Assembly (NCBI GenBank): GCA_945875845.1
Contig: CAMCMB010000022.1
Coordinates: 18,258 to 82,257 of the forward strand
Direction of reading: 5' to 3'
Length of the DNA stretch: 64,000 bases
Origin: Pirellula staleyi DSM 6068
GTDB taxonomy: Bacteria > Planctomycetota > Planctomycetia > Pirellulales > Pirellulaceae
A program made the translations under genes and the position numbers. Shown one piece after another: positions 1-9,263 of this stretch; the first letter of the stretch is position 1, and the number at the start of each line of letters is the position of its first letter. A model generated the notes under the pieces. That model saw nothing but the letters and a program-made list of their open reading frames with translations. It was not told the DNA's origin and did not search any database.

Positions 1-2
1 TT

Positions 3-2489
3 CAACCGATTGGACACTCCGACAAACTCTTAGATGCACTACCTAAACTCGACGCAAGCAACGCATTGCCCATCGATCGCTTTCTTCAGCAAAAGTTAAC
101 TGCGTCTAACCTGGCTTACTCCGACCAAGTAAGTCCGACCCAGTTTATTCGACGCGCCACGTTCGATTTGACGGGCTTGCCGCCAACCTGGGAGGAAGTG
201 GAAGCGTTCGTCAATGACAGCTCGGACCAAAGGAACGAACGCCTGATCGATCGGCTGTTGGAGTCCCCTCGCTACGGCGAACGATGGGGGCGCCATTGGC
301 TGGACATTGCTCGCTACGCAGATACTCACGGCGGTGCCGCCATCGGTTTTACAACCTTTCCCTTTTCTTACACTTATCGCGACTATGTTATTCGGTCCGT
401 CAACCAAGACTTGCCGATGGATCGTTTCCTAGTGGAACAAATCGCAGCCGACCAGCTTGGACTTGCGGAAACCGACCCCGCTCTTGCCGCCTTGGGATTC
501 TTGACGGTTGGAATGCAATTTCGCAACTACCACGACACGATCGATGATCAAATCGATGTCATAACGCGTGGCCTCATGGGCCTAACAGTCACGTGTGCGC
601 GTTGCCACGACCACAAATTCGACGACATCCCCACCTCGGACTATTACGCACTCTATGCCACCATCGCGCCGAGCAAGCCCCCTGCGCAGTTACCCCCGAT
701 CGGAAACGGCGCAGACGAAAAGGCACACGAAAAGTATCAACGCGAGTTCAAGGAATTGACTGCCAAACTCCAGCATTTTGTGCGCGACCAAAGTGAAGTC
801 CTGCGTGGACGATTGCGCATGCAGGTCGGCATGTATCTAACCGAAATTGCAAAAGGAACACCCGAGCAAGACCTCTCAACGCAATTCCTGTCGTACCGGA
901 CTGATGATATTCGGCCATCGATCTTCAATCGTTGGAAGAGCTATTTGGAATCGCTACCCAAAGAGGATCCTGTCTTTGGTCCATGGATCGAAATGAAGTC
1001 TTGGGGAATGATCCCTTTGGAGGATTTTCAAAAGCGACGTGACGAATTCATGACTCGGCTGGCCAGTGAACTGGGCGCGGATAGCAAGACTCCGGAGAAA
1101 CTGCATGCACTGCGAGGCGAACCGCCCAAGTGGAATCCGTTCGTTTTGAAGGCACTTGCCGAATCGAAACCCAATTCGCTCCACGAGGTCGCAAGCGTCT
1201 ACGGAAAAGTATTTGCAGACCAACAGCGTCTTTGGTTGCAATCATTGCTCGAATCGTCCAGTGAAGCAGCCGCAGATGGCAAGCTGTTGCCAGACGATCA
1301 TGCTCAGCATCAAGTCATCAACAGTCCGTCGCATCGCCAACTTCGCACCCATCTCTATTCTCCGGAAACGCCATGCGATGTCTCGGACGAAGAGGCCATG
1401 CGTCTTACCAACCGCACGATCAGCGATTTGATTAGTGGCAAGCGTGGGGCTATCCACCAATTGAATCTTTCGTCGCCCGGCTCACCCCCTCGTGCCATGG
1501 TCGTTCTCGAAGATCCAAAGCCTGCTGAGGTCAATATCTTTCTTCGAGGAAACCCACTTGCCCGTGGCGCACCGGTTCAACCGAGATTTCTATCAGCTCT
1601 TTCGGGCCAGCAATCCCCGGTTTTCGAAGATGGAAAACGCCGATTGGGACTGGCTCGTTCTGTCAGTGCCGATACCAATCCGTTGACCTCCCGTGTGCTT
1701 GTGAATTGGGTTTGGCAGAATCACTTTGGGCTAGGTTTGGTTCGAACGCCGGACGATTTTGGTACGCGTGGCCAACCGCCGACGCATCCTGAGTTGCTGG
1801 ACTACTTGGCTGACGCGTTTCGCAATAATGGCTGGTCCTTGAAATGGCTTCATAGGCAAATCATGTTGAGCCAAGCCTACCGGCAAGGAGCTGTTGAAAA
1901 CGAACACAATCGTCAGCTAGATCCCGAGAACCAATGGCTTTGGCGGATGCCTCGACGCAGGCTTGATTTTGAATCGATGCGAGATGCGATGTTGGCTGTC
2001 AGCCAGGAGCTTGATGCAACGATGGGAGGCAGGCCAGTCGATTTGAACCAATCCCCTGCAATCCCTCGGCGGAGCGTGTACGGATTTGTGAATCGCGACA
2101 TCATCGCGAACTTGATGAGTACCTTTGACGCAGCCAATCCGAACGCGTGTACGGCCAAACGGCCGGAAACGACCGTGCCGCAGCAGACGCTCTTTGCATT
2201 GAACTCGGATTTCATTCAAGATCGAGCGACACGAGTTTCGTCGCTGACCAAGCAAATGAATCTGCCGACCGACGAAGAGCGCATTGTGGCGTTGGTTCGT
2301 AAGGTCCTCAGCCGATCGCCCACGACATTCGAAGTGGATCGAGCAAAGCATTTTCTTAACGCTGCCAACGGTGCCGCTGCCAACGGTGCCGCTACGAATA
2401 CGGACGGATCTCCAATCGATCCGGAGGGACGATGGACTCAGTTGGCTCATGCCTTGTTGGCTTCGAACGAATTCCTATTTTTGGACTAA
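3..2489 (+). CDS. DUF1549/DUF1553 protein, 5' end outside window
   Basis: The reading frame is open to the left edge, so the gene starts before the window and its N-terminal cytochrome-like part is not visible. What remains has a DUF1549 region (motif FDLTGLPPTWEEVEAF near the left end, and a CARCHDHKFDD motif whose CxxCH could bind heme) and a DUF1553 region (SRVLVNWVWQNHFGLGLV, DDFGTRGQPPTHPELLDYLA, SQAYRQ). This two-domain family is abundant and nearly confined to planctomycetes and relatives. Its biochemical role is not established; an exported redox or polymer-degradation role is often suggested. It lies 4 bases before a DUF1501 gene, the usual pairing, so the two probably form one transcript and act together. 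A near-tandem GCTGCCAACGGTGCC repeat sits near the 3' end. Confidence 0.93.
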   Translation, partial: QPIGHSDKLLDALPKLDASNALPIDRFLQQKLTASNLAYSDQVSPTQFIRRATFDLTGLPPTWEEVEAFVNDSSDQRNERLIDRLLESPRYGERWGRHWLDIARYADTHGGAAIGFTTFPFSYTYRDYVIRSVNQDLPMDRFLVEQIAADQLGLAETDPALAALGFLTVGMQFRNYHDTIDDQIDVITRGLMGLTVTCARCHDHKFDDIPTSDYYALYATIAPSKPPAQLPPIGNGADEKAHEKYQREFKELTAKLQHFVRDQSEVLRGRLRMQVGMYLTEIAKGTPEQDLSTQFLSYRTDDIRPSIFNRWKSYLESLPKEDPVFGPWIEMKSWGMIPLEDFQKRRDEFMTRLASELGADSKTPEKLHALRGEPPKWNPFVLKALAESKPNSLHEVASVYGKVFADQQRLWLQSLLESSSEAAADGKLLPDDHAQHQVINSPSHRQLRTHLYSPETPCDVSDEEAMRLTNRTISDLISGKRGAIHQLNLSSPGSPPRAMVVLEDPKPAEVNIFLRGNPLARGAPVQPRFLSALSGQQSPVFEDGKRRLGLARSVSADTNPLTSRVLVNWVWQNHFGLGLVRTPDDFGTRGQPPTHPELLDYLADAFRNNGWSLKWLHRQIMLSQAYRQGAVENEHNRQLDPENQWLWRMPRRRLDFESMRDAMLAVSQELDATMGGRPVDLNQSPAIPRRSVYGFVNRDIIANLMSTFDAANPNACTAKRPETTVPQQTLFALNSDFIQDRATRVSSLTKQMNLPTDEERIVALVRKVLSRSPTTFEVDRAKHFLNAANGAAANGAATNTDGSPIDPEGRWTQLAHALLASNEFLFLD

Positions 2490-2493
2490 GGTA

Positions 2494-3897
2494 ATGAACG
2501 CGATGAACCAAAATCGACGGCATTGGATGCGACAATGTGGAATGGGATTCGGCGGCCTAGCCTTCGCCGATCTGGTTTCGTCCTCGGTCTCTGCATCTGG
2601 CAACCGTGGAGCGTTGGAGACTCATTTCCCAGGCAAGGCGAAACACATCATTCATGTGTTTCTCAATGGCGGGGTGTCTCAAGTTGACACCTTTGATCCC
2701 AAGCCCGAGTTGACTCGTCGAGCTGGGCAGATGCTCCCCTTTGAGAATCTGCAAACCGAGCGCAAGACAGGTGTGGCCCTGCCATCTCCCTTCGCATTCG
2801 AGAAGCATGGAGAAAGCGGAATCCCAGTCAGTGACTTGTTTCCACACTTATCCAAGTGTGTCGACGAGATGACCGTCATTCGATCGATGCATGCGGAATT
2901 ACCCAGTCATGAAATGTCGCTGATGCTGATGAATACCGGGGATCAGCGTTTGGTTCGGCCCAGTTTAGGCTCATGGCTGACCTGGGGAATGGGGACGGTC
3001 AACGAAAACTTGCCCGCATTTGTTGCACTGTGTCCCGGTGGTATGCCCGTCGGGGGTGCTGGCAATTGGCGGTCCGCATTTCTACCCGGTGTCTATCAAG
3101 GTGCACGCGTCGATACCTCCAATCCCGATCCCACTAAGCTGATTGACTTTCTTCAAAACAAACGCCTGTCCGTTCGAGACCAGTCCAAACAGTTCGAATT
3201 TTTGCAACAGCTCAATGCAGAGCATCTTGCCGATCGGCCAGGAGAAGCAGCCATCGAATCGAGGATCCATTCCTTTGAGCTTGCCTTTCGCATGCAAACC
3301 GAAGCGAGCGATGCGTTTGATATTTCCAAGGAACCGGAACATATCCTCAAACTTTACGGAGAAGGCCCTCAAAATCGACAACTCCTTATGGCAAGAAGAC
3401 TGATTGAGCGAGGAGTGCGATTCGTTCAAACATGGCATGGTGACTCGCAGCCTTGGGACAGTCATTCCAACATCAAAGACGAGCATCGCAAAGTTGCGAA
3501 CCAATGCGATCAGGGACTTGCTGCGTTGATCATCGACCTAAAGCAACGCGGACTGCTCGATGAGACTCTCATTTTGTGTTCGGGGGAGTTTGGTCGCACT
3601 CCCTCGGTTGAGATGGGGCAAGATGGGACCGGGGCCAGTCAAGGCCGAGATCACAATCATTGGGGTTTTTCGCTTTGGATGGCAGGCGGTGGGATTAAGA
3701 AGGGAACCGTGTACGGGGCAACAGACGATTTTGGATTTCGCGCCGTGGAGAACCCTGTATCCGTTCACGATCTGCACGCGACGATCCTGCATCTGATGGG
3801 GTACGACCATCAACGCATGACGTATCGATACGCTGGCCGCGACTTCCGGTTAACGGATGTGCATGGACAAGTGATTCACCCTATCCTGCAAGCCTAA
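2494..3897 (+). CDS. DUF1501 family protein
   Basis: 467-residue DUF1501 protein, a family related to the alkaline phosphatase/sulfatase fold. The start is the ATG at 2494, four bases after the previous stop; the longer open frame from 2284 overlaps the upstream gene and is not needed. Visible family motifs are FLNGGVSQVDTFDPKPEL near the N-terminus, ELAFRMQ in the middle, and the metal-site-like segments CSGEFGRTP and [17 protein letters not shown] toward the C-terminus, ending [13 protein letters not shown]. The N-terminus has a twin-arginine-like RRHWMRQCG stretch, consistent with export. It is coupled to the DUF1549/DUF1553 gene before it. The substrate is unknown. Confidence 0.93.
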   Translation: MNAMNQNRRHWMRQCGMGFGGLAFADLVSSSVSASGNRGALETHFPGKAKHIIHVFLNGGVSQVDTFDPKPELTRRAGQMLPFENLQTERKTGVALPSPFAFEKHGESGIPVSDLFPHLSKCVDEMTVIRSMHAELPSHEMSLMLMNTGDQRLVRPSLGSWLTWGMGTVNENLPAFVALCPGGMPVGGAGNWRSAFLPGVYQGARVDTSNPDPTKLIDFLQNKRLSVRDQSKQFEFLQQLNAEHLADRPGEAAIESRIHSFELAFRMQTEASDAFDISKEPEHILKLYGEGPQNRQLLMARRLIERGVRFVQTWHGDSQPWDSHSNIKDEHRKVANQCDQGLAALIIDLKQRGLLDETLILCSGEFGRTPSVEMGQDGTGASQGRDHNHWGFSLWMAGGGIKKGTVYGATDDFGFRAVENPVSVHDLHATILHLMGYDHQRMTYRYAGRDFRLTDVHGQVIHPILQA

Positions 3898-3935
3898 GCC
3901 TGTGAGACGTAGGCGCTTGCTTCATGGCTTTTTGA

Positions 3936-4102
3936 ATGCCCTTGGGTTTACCCCAGGGGCACTCACTTTCGGTTCGAACCAATGTTTTCGTAGCGGAGCG
4001 GCGCGAGCCGCCCGGTGAATATCCAAGTGATTTGACTACGGTCACCGGACAGCTTGCGCTGTTCCGCTACAAAGTGAATGCCCTTGGGTTTACCCCAGGG
4101 GA
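3936..4102. repeat. Repeat cluster with palindromic REP-like pair
   Basis: The intergenic stretch 3898-4153 holds no gene. It has two direct copies of a 25-base unit (ATGCCCTTGGGTTTACCCCA plus AGGGG) starting at 3936 and 4078. Between them is an inverted pair: 3991-4018 (TAGCGGAGCGGCGCGAGCCG onward) and its imperfect reverse complement at 4042-4069 (ending GCTGTTCCGCTA). A further copy of the same unit lies at 63704-63731 near the other end of the window. Such structures can fold as hairpins in RNA; function here is not known. Confidence 0.75.
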
Positions 4103-4153
4103 TCGTTACCTTCATGCTAGGGCGAAGGTCAGGGGAGCAAGATCAAAAGTTGT

Positions 4154-5074
4154 TTAGAACCTATCGTGCAAACGATTCAAAACGAGCTGGGCCATGTCGA
4201 CGTTCAACGCTGCGGCGGTTGCTCGCCAGCCAGGTACTGCATTGACTTCCAGCAGTACATTTCGACCGTCTTTTGTAGGCAAAATATCGACACCGATCAT
4301 CCAACCTTGTATCGCTTTACACGCTCGAAATGCGATCGAAATTTGTTCGAACGTCGGCTCGTGCGGCACGGCTTGCCCGCCTCGGGCTACGTTCGAACGC
4401 CAATCGCCGTGATTCTCGCGCCGAACGCAAAACAACTCATCGCCAACGACGAGCAATCGTAGATCGTAGCCCTGGCTTTCCAAGAACTCTTGAATGTAGA
4501 TGACCGATTGCAACTGTTCCAAAGTGCTAAACACACGCCAAGCCATATCGGCATCGGTCACACGAACAATCCCGCGACCTTCGCCTCCAAAGATCGGTTT
4601 TACGATGCAATCGCGGCCAAGCATTTCGAACGCAAGCAACGCATCTTCCCGGGTCTGGCAGCAAATCGTTCGCGGTGTTTCGATTCCGCTTTGACGAGCA
4701 ATGTCTAGGGTTAACCATTTATCAATGGCGATCTCTAGACAACGGGGTGGATTGAGAACTTGCACTCCTGCCGACTGAGCCACATGCAACGCATTCATGC
4801 GAAATACAATTTGTTCGATCGAACCGAGAGGCATGGTTCGAACGAGGACCGCGTCGTAGTCCGACAACTTGGTTGATTCTGGTTTAGTCGACTCATCCGT
4901 TGACTGAGTCCAACTATTCGCGTGAGGCGTTTGAGTCTGCTGCGACCAAACACTGAGCTTGGCAAAGGAAAGCGAATCGATCGACGTCGCCCGATGCGCT
5001 GGCAATGCTTGGGCAGCGCGTTGCAAGTCCCGCATGTACCAACCCGTTGGCGAACCCAGTACCCCGACTCGCAT
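4154..5074 (-). CDS. RimK-like ATP-grasp ligase beside mch
   Basis: 306-residue ATP-grasp ligase. The ATG at 5074 is chosen over the TTG one codon upstream; it overlaps the mch stop as TGATG, so translation is probably coupled. Visible ATP-grasp features are IDKWLTLDIARQSGIETPRT, the nucleotide loop CIVKPIFGGEGRGIVRV and the metal-binding end VLLEVNAVPGWRA (E and N ligands). The family joins amino acids, often glutamate, to a carboxylate. In planctomycetes and methylotrophs ATP-grasp proteins of this type occur with tetrahydromethanopterin (H4MPT) genes, so a role in making the glutamylated cofactor is a reasonable inference, not shown directly. Confidence 0.85.
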   Translation of the reverse strand: MRVGVLGSPTGWYMRDLQRAAQALPAHRATSIDSLSFAKLSVWSQQTQTPHANSWTQSTDESTKPESTKLSDYDAVLVRTMPLGSIEQIVFRMNALHVAQSAGVQVLNPPRCLEIAIDKWLTLDIARQSGIETPRTICCQTREDALLAFEMLGRDCIVKPIFGGEGRGIVRVTDADMAWRVFSTLEQLQSVIYIQEFLESQGYDLRLLVVGDELFCVRRENHGDWRSNVARGGQAVPHEPTFEQISIAFRACKAIQGWMIGVDILPTKDGRNVLLEVNAVPGWRATAAALNVDMAQLVLNRLHDRF

Positions 5075-6024
5075 CAAGTAAGCTCACCGAAGGACTCAGA
5101 GAGCACATCCGGTCGGAAGGAGCCAAATCGAAATGAGCTTCCGGATTTGAGGTTAACGATGGTAATCATGGCTGGACTAAAAAGCCCTGGGTCGACTTTG
5201 TAAAAATCGTATTCGTAGCGTTTGAACGTTTGAGCAAAGGGAACCCCATAGTCGCGCGATGCATTGCTGGGCACCTTAGGTCCGAGTTCGCGAATTTGGT
5301 CGTCTTCGGCATGGACCCAGAGCGTCACATGTCCACCGTACAAGATCGCATCGTTCGTGCGGCCAATGCCTTGAACGAACTCGATGGCAGGCGGTGGCAA
5401 GGGAGCTGTGCCATATCCGGACACAATTGAATGGAGGTCGAAACCTAATTCGAAGAGTTTGTGCATTGACGTTTCGACGGACCGGGCAACCACTTGAATC
5501 GTACCCGCGATCGATCGCGTCGGGGCGACGCACAAAACAACGCCGCGAACATCGACACCGCATTCGGAAGCAATCAGTTCGCAAATGGATTCGTCCGGCA
5601 ATCGGTCGCATTCCAGAACACCCACCGCACGTTCGCTCGAGTCGCTGATGTTAAGACTTTTTAGAACGTGTTCCTTGCCTCGTTTGGCTCGCATGGGCCC
5701 CGAACCCATCGCAAAGAACTTGTCCTTTGCGACAGGCCAGCCCGCGTATTGGGAAGCCATACAAGCGTGAACCGGGTCATCGGTCGTCACTTGAACAAGT
5801 GCCCAGGGTCCCAAAGAATAGTCGGCGGGATGAATCGTGATTTTAGCCCGATCCGACATGCAGATTCGAGCTAAATTTTGACCCGCCAAAATTCCGCCGG
5901 GCGTTTGAACGCCGAAGTCAAGCACGGTCGCCCCATTGGCAAGCCTATGTTCGACGATCCGCCAAGCGGAGGCGTGTCCGATGGCGGACTTGCATAATGC
6001 AAAGGCTTGGTCGTTGAGTTGCAT
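5074..6024 (-). CDS. mch: Methenyltetrahydromethanopterin cyclohydrolase
   Basis: 316-residue Mch, which interconverts methenyl-H4MPT and formyl-H4MPT in C1 transfer and formaldehyde oxidation. The start is the ATG at 6024 (MQLNDQAFALC); the longer frame runs back into a repeat. The sequence is recognisable along its length: VLDFGVQTPGGILAGQNLARIC, MASQYAGWPVAKDKFFAMGSGPMRA, VLCVAPTRSIAGTIQVVARSVET, and FDLHSIVSGYGTAPLPPP. Length agrees with the family. It is the first gene of a two-gene unit with the ATP-grasp ligase. H4MPT-linked C1 enzymes in planctomycetes are well established and here mark the lineage. No other H4MPT gene is in the window. Confidence 0.95.
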   Translation of the reverse strand: MQLNDQAFALCKSAIGHASAWRIVEHRLANGATVLDFGVQTPGGILAGQNLARICMSDRAKITIHPADYSLGPWALVQVTTDDPVHACMASQYAGWPVAKDKFFAMGSGPMRAKRGKEHVLKSLNISDSSERAVGVLECDRLPDESICELIASECGVDVRGVVLCVAPTRSIAGTIQVVARSVETSMHKLFELGFDLHSIVSGYGTAPLPPPAIEFVQGIGRTNDAILYGGHVTLWVHAEDDQIRELGPKVPSNASRDYGVPFAQTFKRYEYDFYKVDPGLFSPAMITIVNLKSGSSFRFGSFRPDVLSESFGELT

Positions 6025-6030
6025 TTTTAT

Positions 6031-6119
6031 GAGGCTTGAGGCTTGAGGCTTGAGGCAGGGAGGGTGAGGCTCCTGCCGAACCTGAGACACCAAGGTTCGG
6101 CAGGAGCCTCACCCTCCCT
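6031..6119. repeat. Heptamer tandem repeat and 27-bp perfect inverted repeat
   Basis: Directly upstream of mch, the heptamer GAGGCTT is repeated three times with a partial fourth (6031-6055). It is followed by a perfect inverted repeat of 27 bases, arms 6057-6083 and 6093-6119, with a 9-base loop. The arm core GGTGAGGCTCCTGCCGAAC recurs as another inverted pair at 13514-13568 beside the drmC breakpoint, so this is a dispersed element and not an mch-specific signal. It could act as an RNA hairpin in the mch leader. The rest of 6025-6336 shows only a short direct repeat AAAGCATTACGCG near 6260-6285. Confidence 0.85.
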
Positions 6120-6336
6120 ATCAAAGAATGAGTTGGGCGATAGTATAGTTGTTTTCAGCACTTCGGCCAGTTGCTCATGCGAAGCGTGATGACTACATCT
6201 CTAGGATGGGCGAGGATAAGAGCGGGTTTGGCCGCAGCCTCATAAGCGGTATACTGTTAAAGCATTACGCGTAAAGCATTACGCGCTCCCATTGCCGTCA
6301 CGACCTTACCCTTTACCCCTTTTCACTGCGGACTCC

Positions 6337-6921
6337 ATGCAAAAGCGAATTCTGTTTCTTGTTGGCGATTTCGTCGAAGACTACGAAATCATGGTCCCAT
6401 TCCAGATGCTGCTCATGATTGGGCACGAATGCCATGCGGTATGCCCGGACAAAAAGTCAGGCGAAACGATCATGACCGCCATCCATGATTTCGAAGGCCA
6501 CCAAACCTACAGTGAAAAGCCAGGTCACCGTTTTCGGATCAACGCGGATTTCGCAACCATCGATCCAACGAGCTACGATGCTTTGGTAATTCCAGGCGGG
6601 CGTGCGCCTGAGTATTTACGACTGAATGAACGTGTTCTCGAAGTCGTTCGTCATTTCGCAATCACCAATAAGCCCATTGCAGCCATTTGCCATGGACCGC
6701 AGATTCTAGCGGCCGCAGGTGTGCTGACCAGCAAACACTGTAGCTGTTATCCGGCCGTTCGTTATGAAGTAACGAGCACGGGCGGATCGTACGTTGAGCC
6801 TGCTCCAAGTATGGATTCAGCCCATACCGATGGGAATTTGGTGACCGCGCCCGCTTGGCCGGCACATCCAGCGTGGATTGCTCAGTTTGCACGTTTGCTT
6901 GGTTCCAAGATTGAGGCGTAG
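6337..6921 (+). CDS. DJ-1/PfpI family protein
   Basis: 194-residue class I glutamine amidotransferase-like protein of the DJ-1/PfpI family. The ATG at 6337 ([17 protein letters not shown]) is chosen because the longer frame from 6292 adds residues unlike the family. The nucleophilic elbow is visible as AAICHGPQ with the cysteine at residue 118, and the acidic partner lies in [18 protein letters not shown] is another family motif. Members act as proteases, chaperones or glyoxalase/deglycase-type enzymes; the exact activity cannot be read here. It lies 5 bases upstream of the RecQ-like helicase and may be co-transcribed with it. A truncated relative lies at 26692-27105. Confidence 0.92.
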   Translation: MQKRILFLVGDFVEDYEIMVPFQMLLMIGHECHAVCPDKKSGETIMTAIHDFEGHQTYSEKPGHRFRINADFATIDPTSYDALVIPGGRAPEYLRLNERVLEVVRHFAITNKPIAAICHGPQILAAAGVLTSKHCSCYPAVRYEVTSTGGSYVEPAPSMDSAHTDGNLVTAPAWPAHPAWIAQFARLLGSKIEA

Positions 6922-6926
6922 ACACG

Positions 6927-8444
6927 TTGAATCCGAGTTTAGAGTCCGAATCGCTTGGTGTCCTGAGACGGCGGTTCGGTTATGAGCAGTTTCGATCGAC
7001 ACAGCAACAGATCATTAACCGAACCCTGGCAGGTGGAGATAGTTTGGTCATCATGCCAACCGGTGGCGGTAAGTCGCTGTGCTTCCAAATTCCTGCTTTG
7101 GTGATTGCTCAACGTTACTTGCACCAACCGCCGAGAGAGCGCATGCGTCCGCCATTGACGTTGGTGCTATCACCCTTGATCGCACTGATGAAAGACCAAG
7201 TGGACGCGTTGCAGGCCAAAGGGATCGAGGCGACCTTCGTCAATTCATCCTTGGACCGCGACGAGCGAACCCGACGCTATCGGCAAATCGCGGAGGGTAA
7301 CTATTCACTTCTGTACGTTACACCTGAGCGGTTTCGCAAAGAAGAGTTTGTCGCGGTGCTTCAAAAGCGCGAAATCAAACTGCTTGCGGTGGATGAGGCG
7401 CATTGCATCAGCGAATGGGGACACGACTTTCGACCGGACTACACGCGCGTAGGTGATTTCCGAAAGGAGCTTGGCTCGCCGACGACCATTGCATTGACTG
7501 CCACCGCCACGCGCGATGTTCAAATCGACATTCTTCGCCAATTGAATATTCCAGCATTTGGCAATGAGATCGGTCAGTGCCAATTGTTTCATGAAGGGAT
7601 CCAACGCCCCAATCTGGCGTTGAGCGTGCAGGAGGTTTGGGGGCTCGACGAAAAAGTTCAACTGGTTCAACAAGTCGTTGAGCGTTGGCCTAACGAAAGC
7701 GGCATTGTTTACTTCACCTTGATTCGCTCGTTGGAGGAAATGAGCGAGCGACTGCGCAAGCTGGGTATTGAGCATGTGTGTTATCACGGCGACTTGTCAC
7801 GCAACGATCGACGGCGGATCCAAAATGGTTTCATGCAGAACCGTTGCCCACTCGTGCTAGCCACCAACGCTTTTGGAATGGGGATCGACAAGGAAGACAT
7901 TCGCTACGTGTTGCACGCAGAAGTACCGGGTTCGATGGAGTCGTACTATCAAGAAATTGGACGAGCTGGTCGGGATGGGTTGCCATCCGAATGCACGCTG
8001 ATGTACGATCAACGGGACCTCAATACGCAAGTTGAGTTTTTGCGGTGGAGCAATCCCGACGCGGATTTCTACGAACGGACTTACGATTTACTGCTTCACG
8101 ATGTCGATTCGGTAAGGGCGTTTGGGATGGAGTGGTTGCGAGAGCGGTTATGCGATCGTCAGAAGCGAGATCGGCGATTGGAGACGGTGTTGGCAATGCT
8201 GCAGCGTTTTGGTGTGATCGAGGATGAAATGGATTTAACCCAAATGGAAATTCAAGGCTCCTTGCCGAGCACTTTGGCAGATCAAGCAGACAGGGCGGAC
8301 AAACTATTGCGAGATCAAAAGAAGCTCTACGCATTGGTGGAATACTCTAAGTCCGAAGATCCGCGAGCGTACATCCATGAATATTTCTCGGCGGCAACTA
8401 CGCAGTCCGTGGCCGCGCCTATCGTGGAGTCCGACGTACTATGA
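6927..8444 (+). CDS. recQ: RecQ-family DNA helicase, short form
   Basis: 505-residue superfamily 2 helicase starting at TTG 6927. Motif I is MPTGGGKS (residues 43-50), motif II is DEAH near residue 155 within LAVDEAHCISEWGHDFRPDY, and motif VI is QEIGRAGRDG. These make it a RecQ-type 3'-5' DNA helicase for recombination and fork repair. It is shorter than E. coli RecQ and lacks an HRDC domain. The region where the zinc-binding cysteines should be reads YSKSEDPRAYIHEYF, so the usual cysteine set is absent. The downstream acyltransferase start overlaps the stop by ATGA. The symbol is given at family level. Confidence 0.93.
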   Translation: MNPSLESESLGVLRRRFGYEQFRSTQQQIINRTLAGGDSLVIMPTGGGKSLCFQIPALVIAQRYLHQPPRERMRPPLTLVLSPLIALMKDQVDALQAKGIEATFVNSSLDRDERTRRYRQIAEGNYSLLYVTPERFRKEEFVAVLQKREIKLLAVDEAHCISEWGHDFRPDYTRVGDFRKELGSPTTIALTATATRDVQIDILRQLNIPAFGNEIGQCQLFHEGIQRPNLALSVQEVWGLDEKVQLVQQVVERWPNESGIVYFTLIRSLEEMSERLRKLGIEHVCYHGDLSRNDRRRIQNGFMQNRCPLVLATNAFGMGIDKEDIRYVLHAEVPGSMESYYQEIGRAGRDGLPSECTLMYDQRDLNTQVEFLRWSNPDADFYERTYDLLLHDVDSVRAFGMEWLRERLCDRQKRDRRLETVLAMLQRFGVIEDEMDLTQMEIQGSLPSTLADQADRADKLLRDQKKLYALVEYSKSEDPRAYIHEYFSAATTQSVAAPIVESDVL

Positions 8445-9253
8445 CGCGCAACCATCAAGCCGTATTGCCGGTTTCGAAGAAATGGCTAGTGGATGGCTTC
8501 TGCGGCTTCTCTCGTCGCATGGTGGCGAAGCAGTTCATGTCTTTTGGAATTCAGACCGAATTGCTGGATTGGAAAGCCATCGACGACGACACACCCATCG
8601 TGGTATTCACCAATCATGCGAGTTGGTGGGATCCGATCAGTGCGATGTTGATTCGAAAAAAATACTTCCCCAATCGAATTTTCTATGCACCCATCGATTC
8701 GGAAGCGTTAGAGAATTACCGGATCATGGCCAAACTAGGTTTCTATGGCCTACCGCTGAAGACAACCGCAGGCGCTGCGGAGTTTTTAGCGACTACCAAA
8801 TTGATTTTAAAATCGAAAAATGCTTCCGTTTGGATAACACCCGAGGGGCAATTTACGGATGTGCGCGACCATTCGCAACCATTTATGCCGGGCCTAGCCC
8901 ATTTGGCCTCCAGGGTACCAGGTGTGGCATTTCTCCCGATGGCGCTCGAGTATGCATTTTGGGATGAGAGTCGCCCACAGCTCTTTGCGAGGTTTGGTGC
9001 AGCCATTCGACAACCCGAACCGCGATCCGACGGCAGTGGGTTTGACAAGTCCGAATGGAGCGAGCTGTTAACATCCCGTTTACGACAAACTCAAGGCGAG
9101 CTAGCACAGAGTGTGATCGCGAGAGATGGAACTCGATTCGATTATCTCATTGCTAGTCGCCCAACGAGGCTCGGCTGGTACGACTACTTTCGTAGCTGGT
9201 CGGCGCGGCTTCGAGCCAAGCCATTTGACCCACGACACTCAGTGCGAAAATAA
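8441..9253 (+). CDS. PlsC-type lysophospholipid acyltransferase
   Basis: 270-residue acyltransferase of the PlsC family. The catalytic HX4D box is TNHASWWDPISAM and the acceptor-binding motif is WITPEGQFTD, a variant of the usual EGTR. These enzymes acylate lysophosphatidate or related glycerol or lipid acceptors at the membrane. The start overlaps the helicase stop by four bases (ATGA), so the two are translationally coupled although their functions look unrelated. The protein has no clear signal peptide or long transmembrane segment. Exact acceptor unknown. Confidence 0.88.
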   Translation: MTRNHQAVLPVSKKWLVDGFCGFSRRMVAKQFMSFGIQTELLDWKAIDDDTPIVVFTNHASWWDPISAMLIRKKYFPNRIFYAPIDSEALENYRIMAKLGFYGLPLKTTAGAAEFLATTKLILKSKNASVWITPEGQFTDVRDHSQPFMPGLAHLASRVPGVAFLPMALEYAFWDESRPQLFARFGAAIRQPEPRSDGSGFDKSEWSELLTSRLRQTQGELAQSVIARDGTRFDYLIASRPTRLGWYDYFRSWSARLRAKPFDPRHSVRK

Positions 9254-9263
9254 GCAGCCATCA

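Noticed and set aside
2284..2493. N-terminal extension of the first DUF1501 protein
   Set aside because: It lies inside the preceding gene, has no family similarity, and a good ATG exists four bases after that gene's stop.
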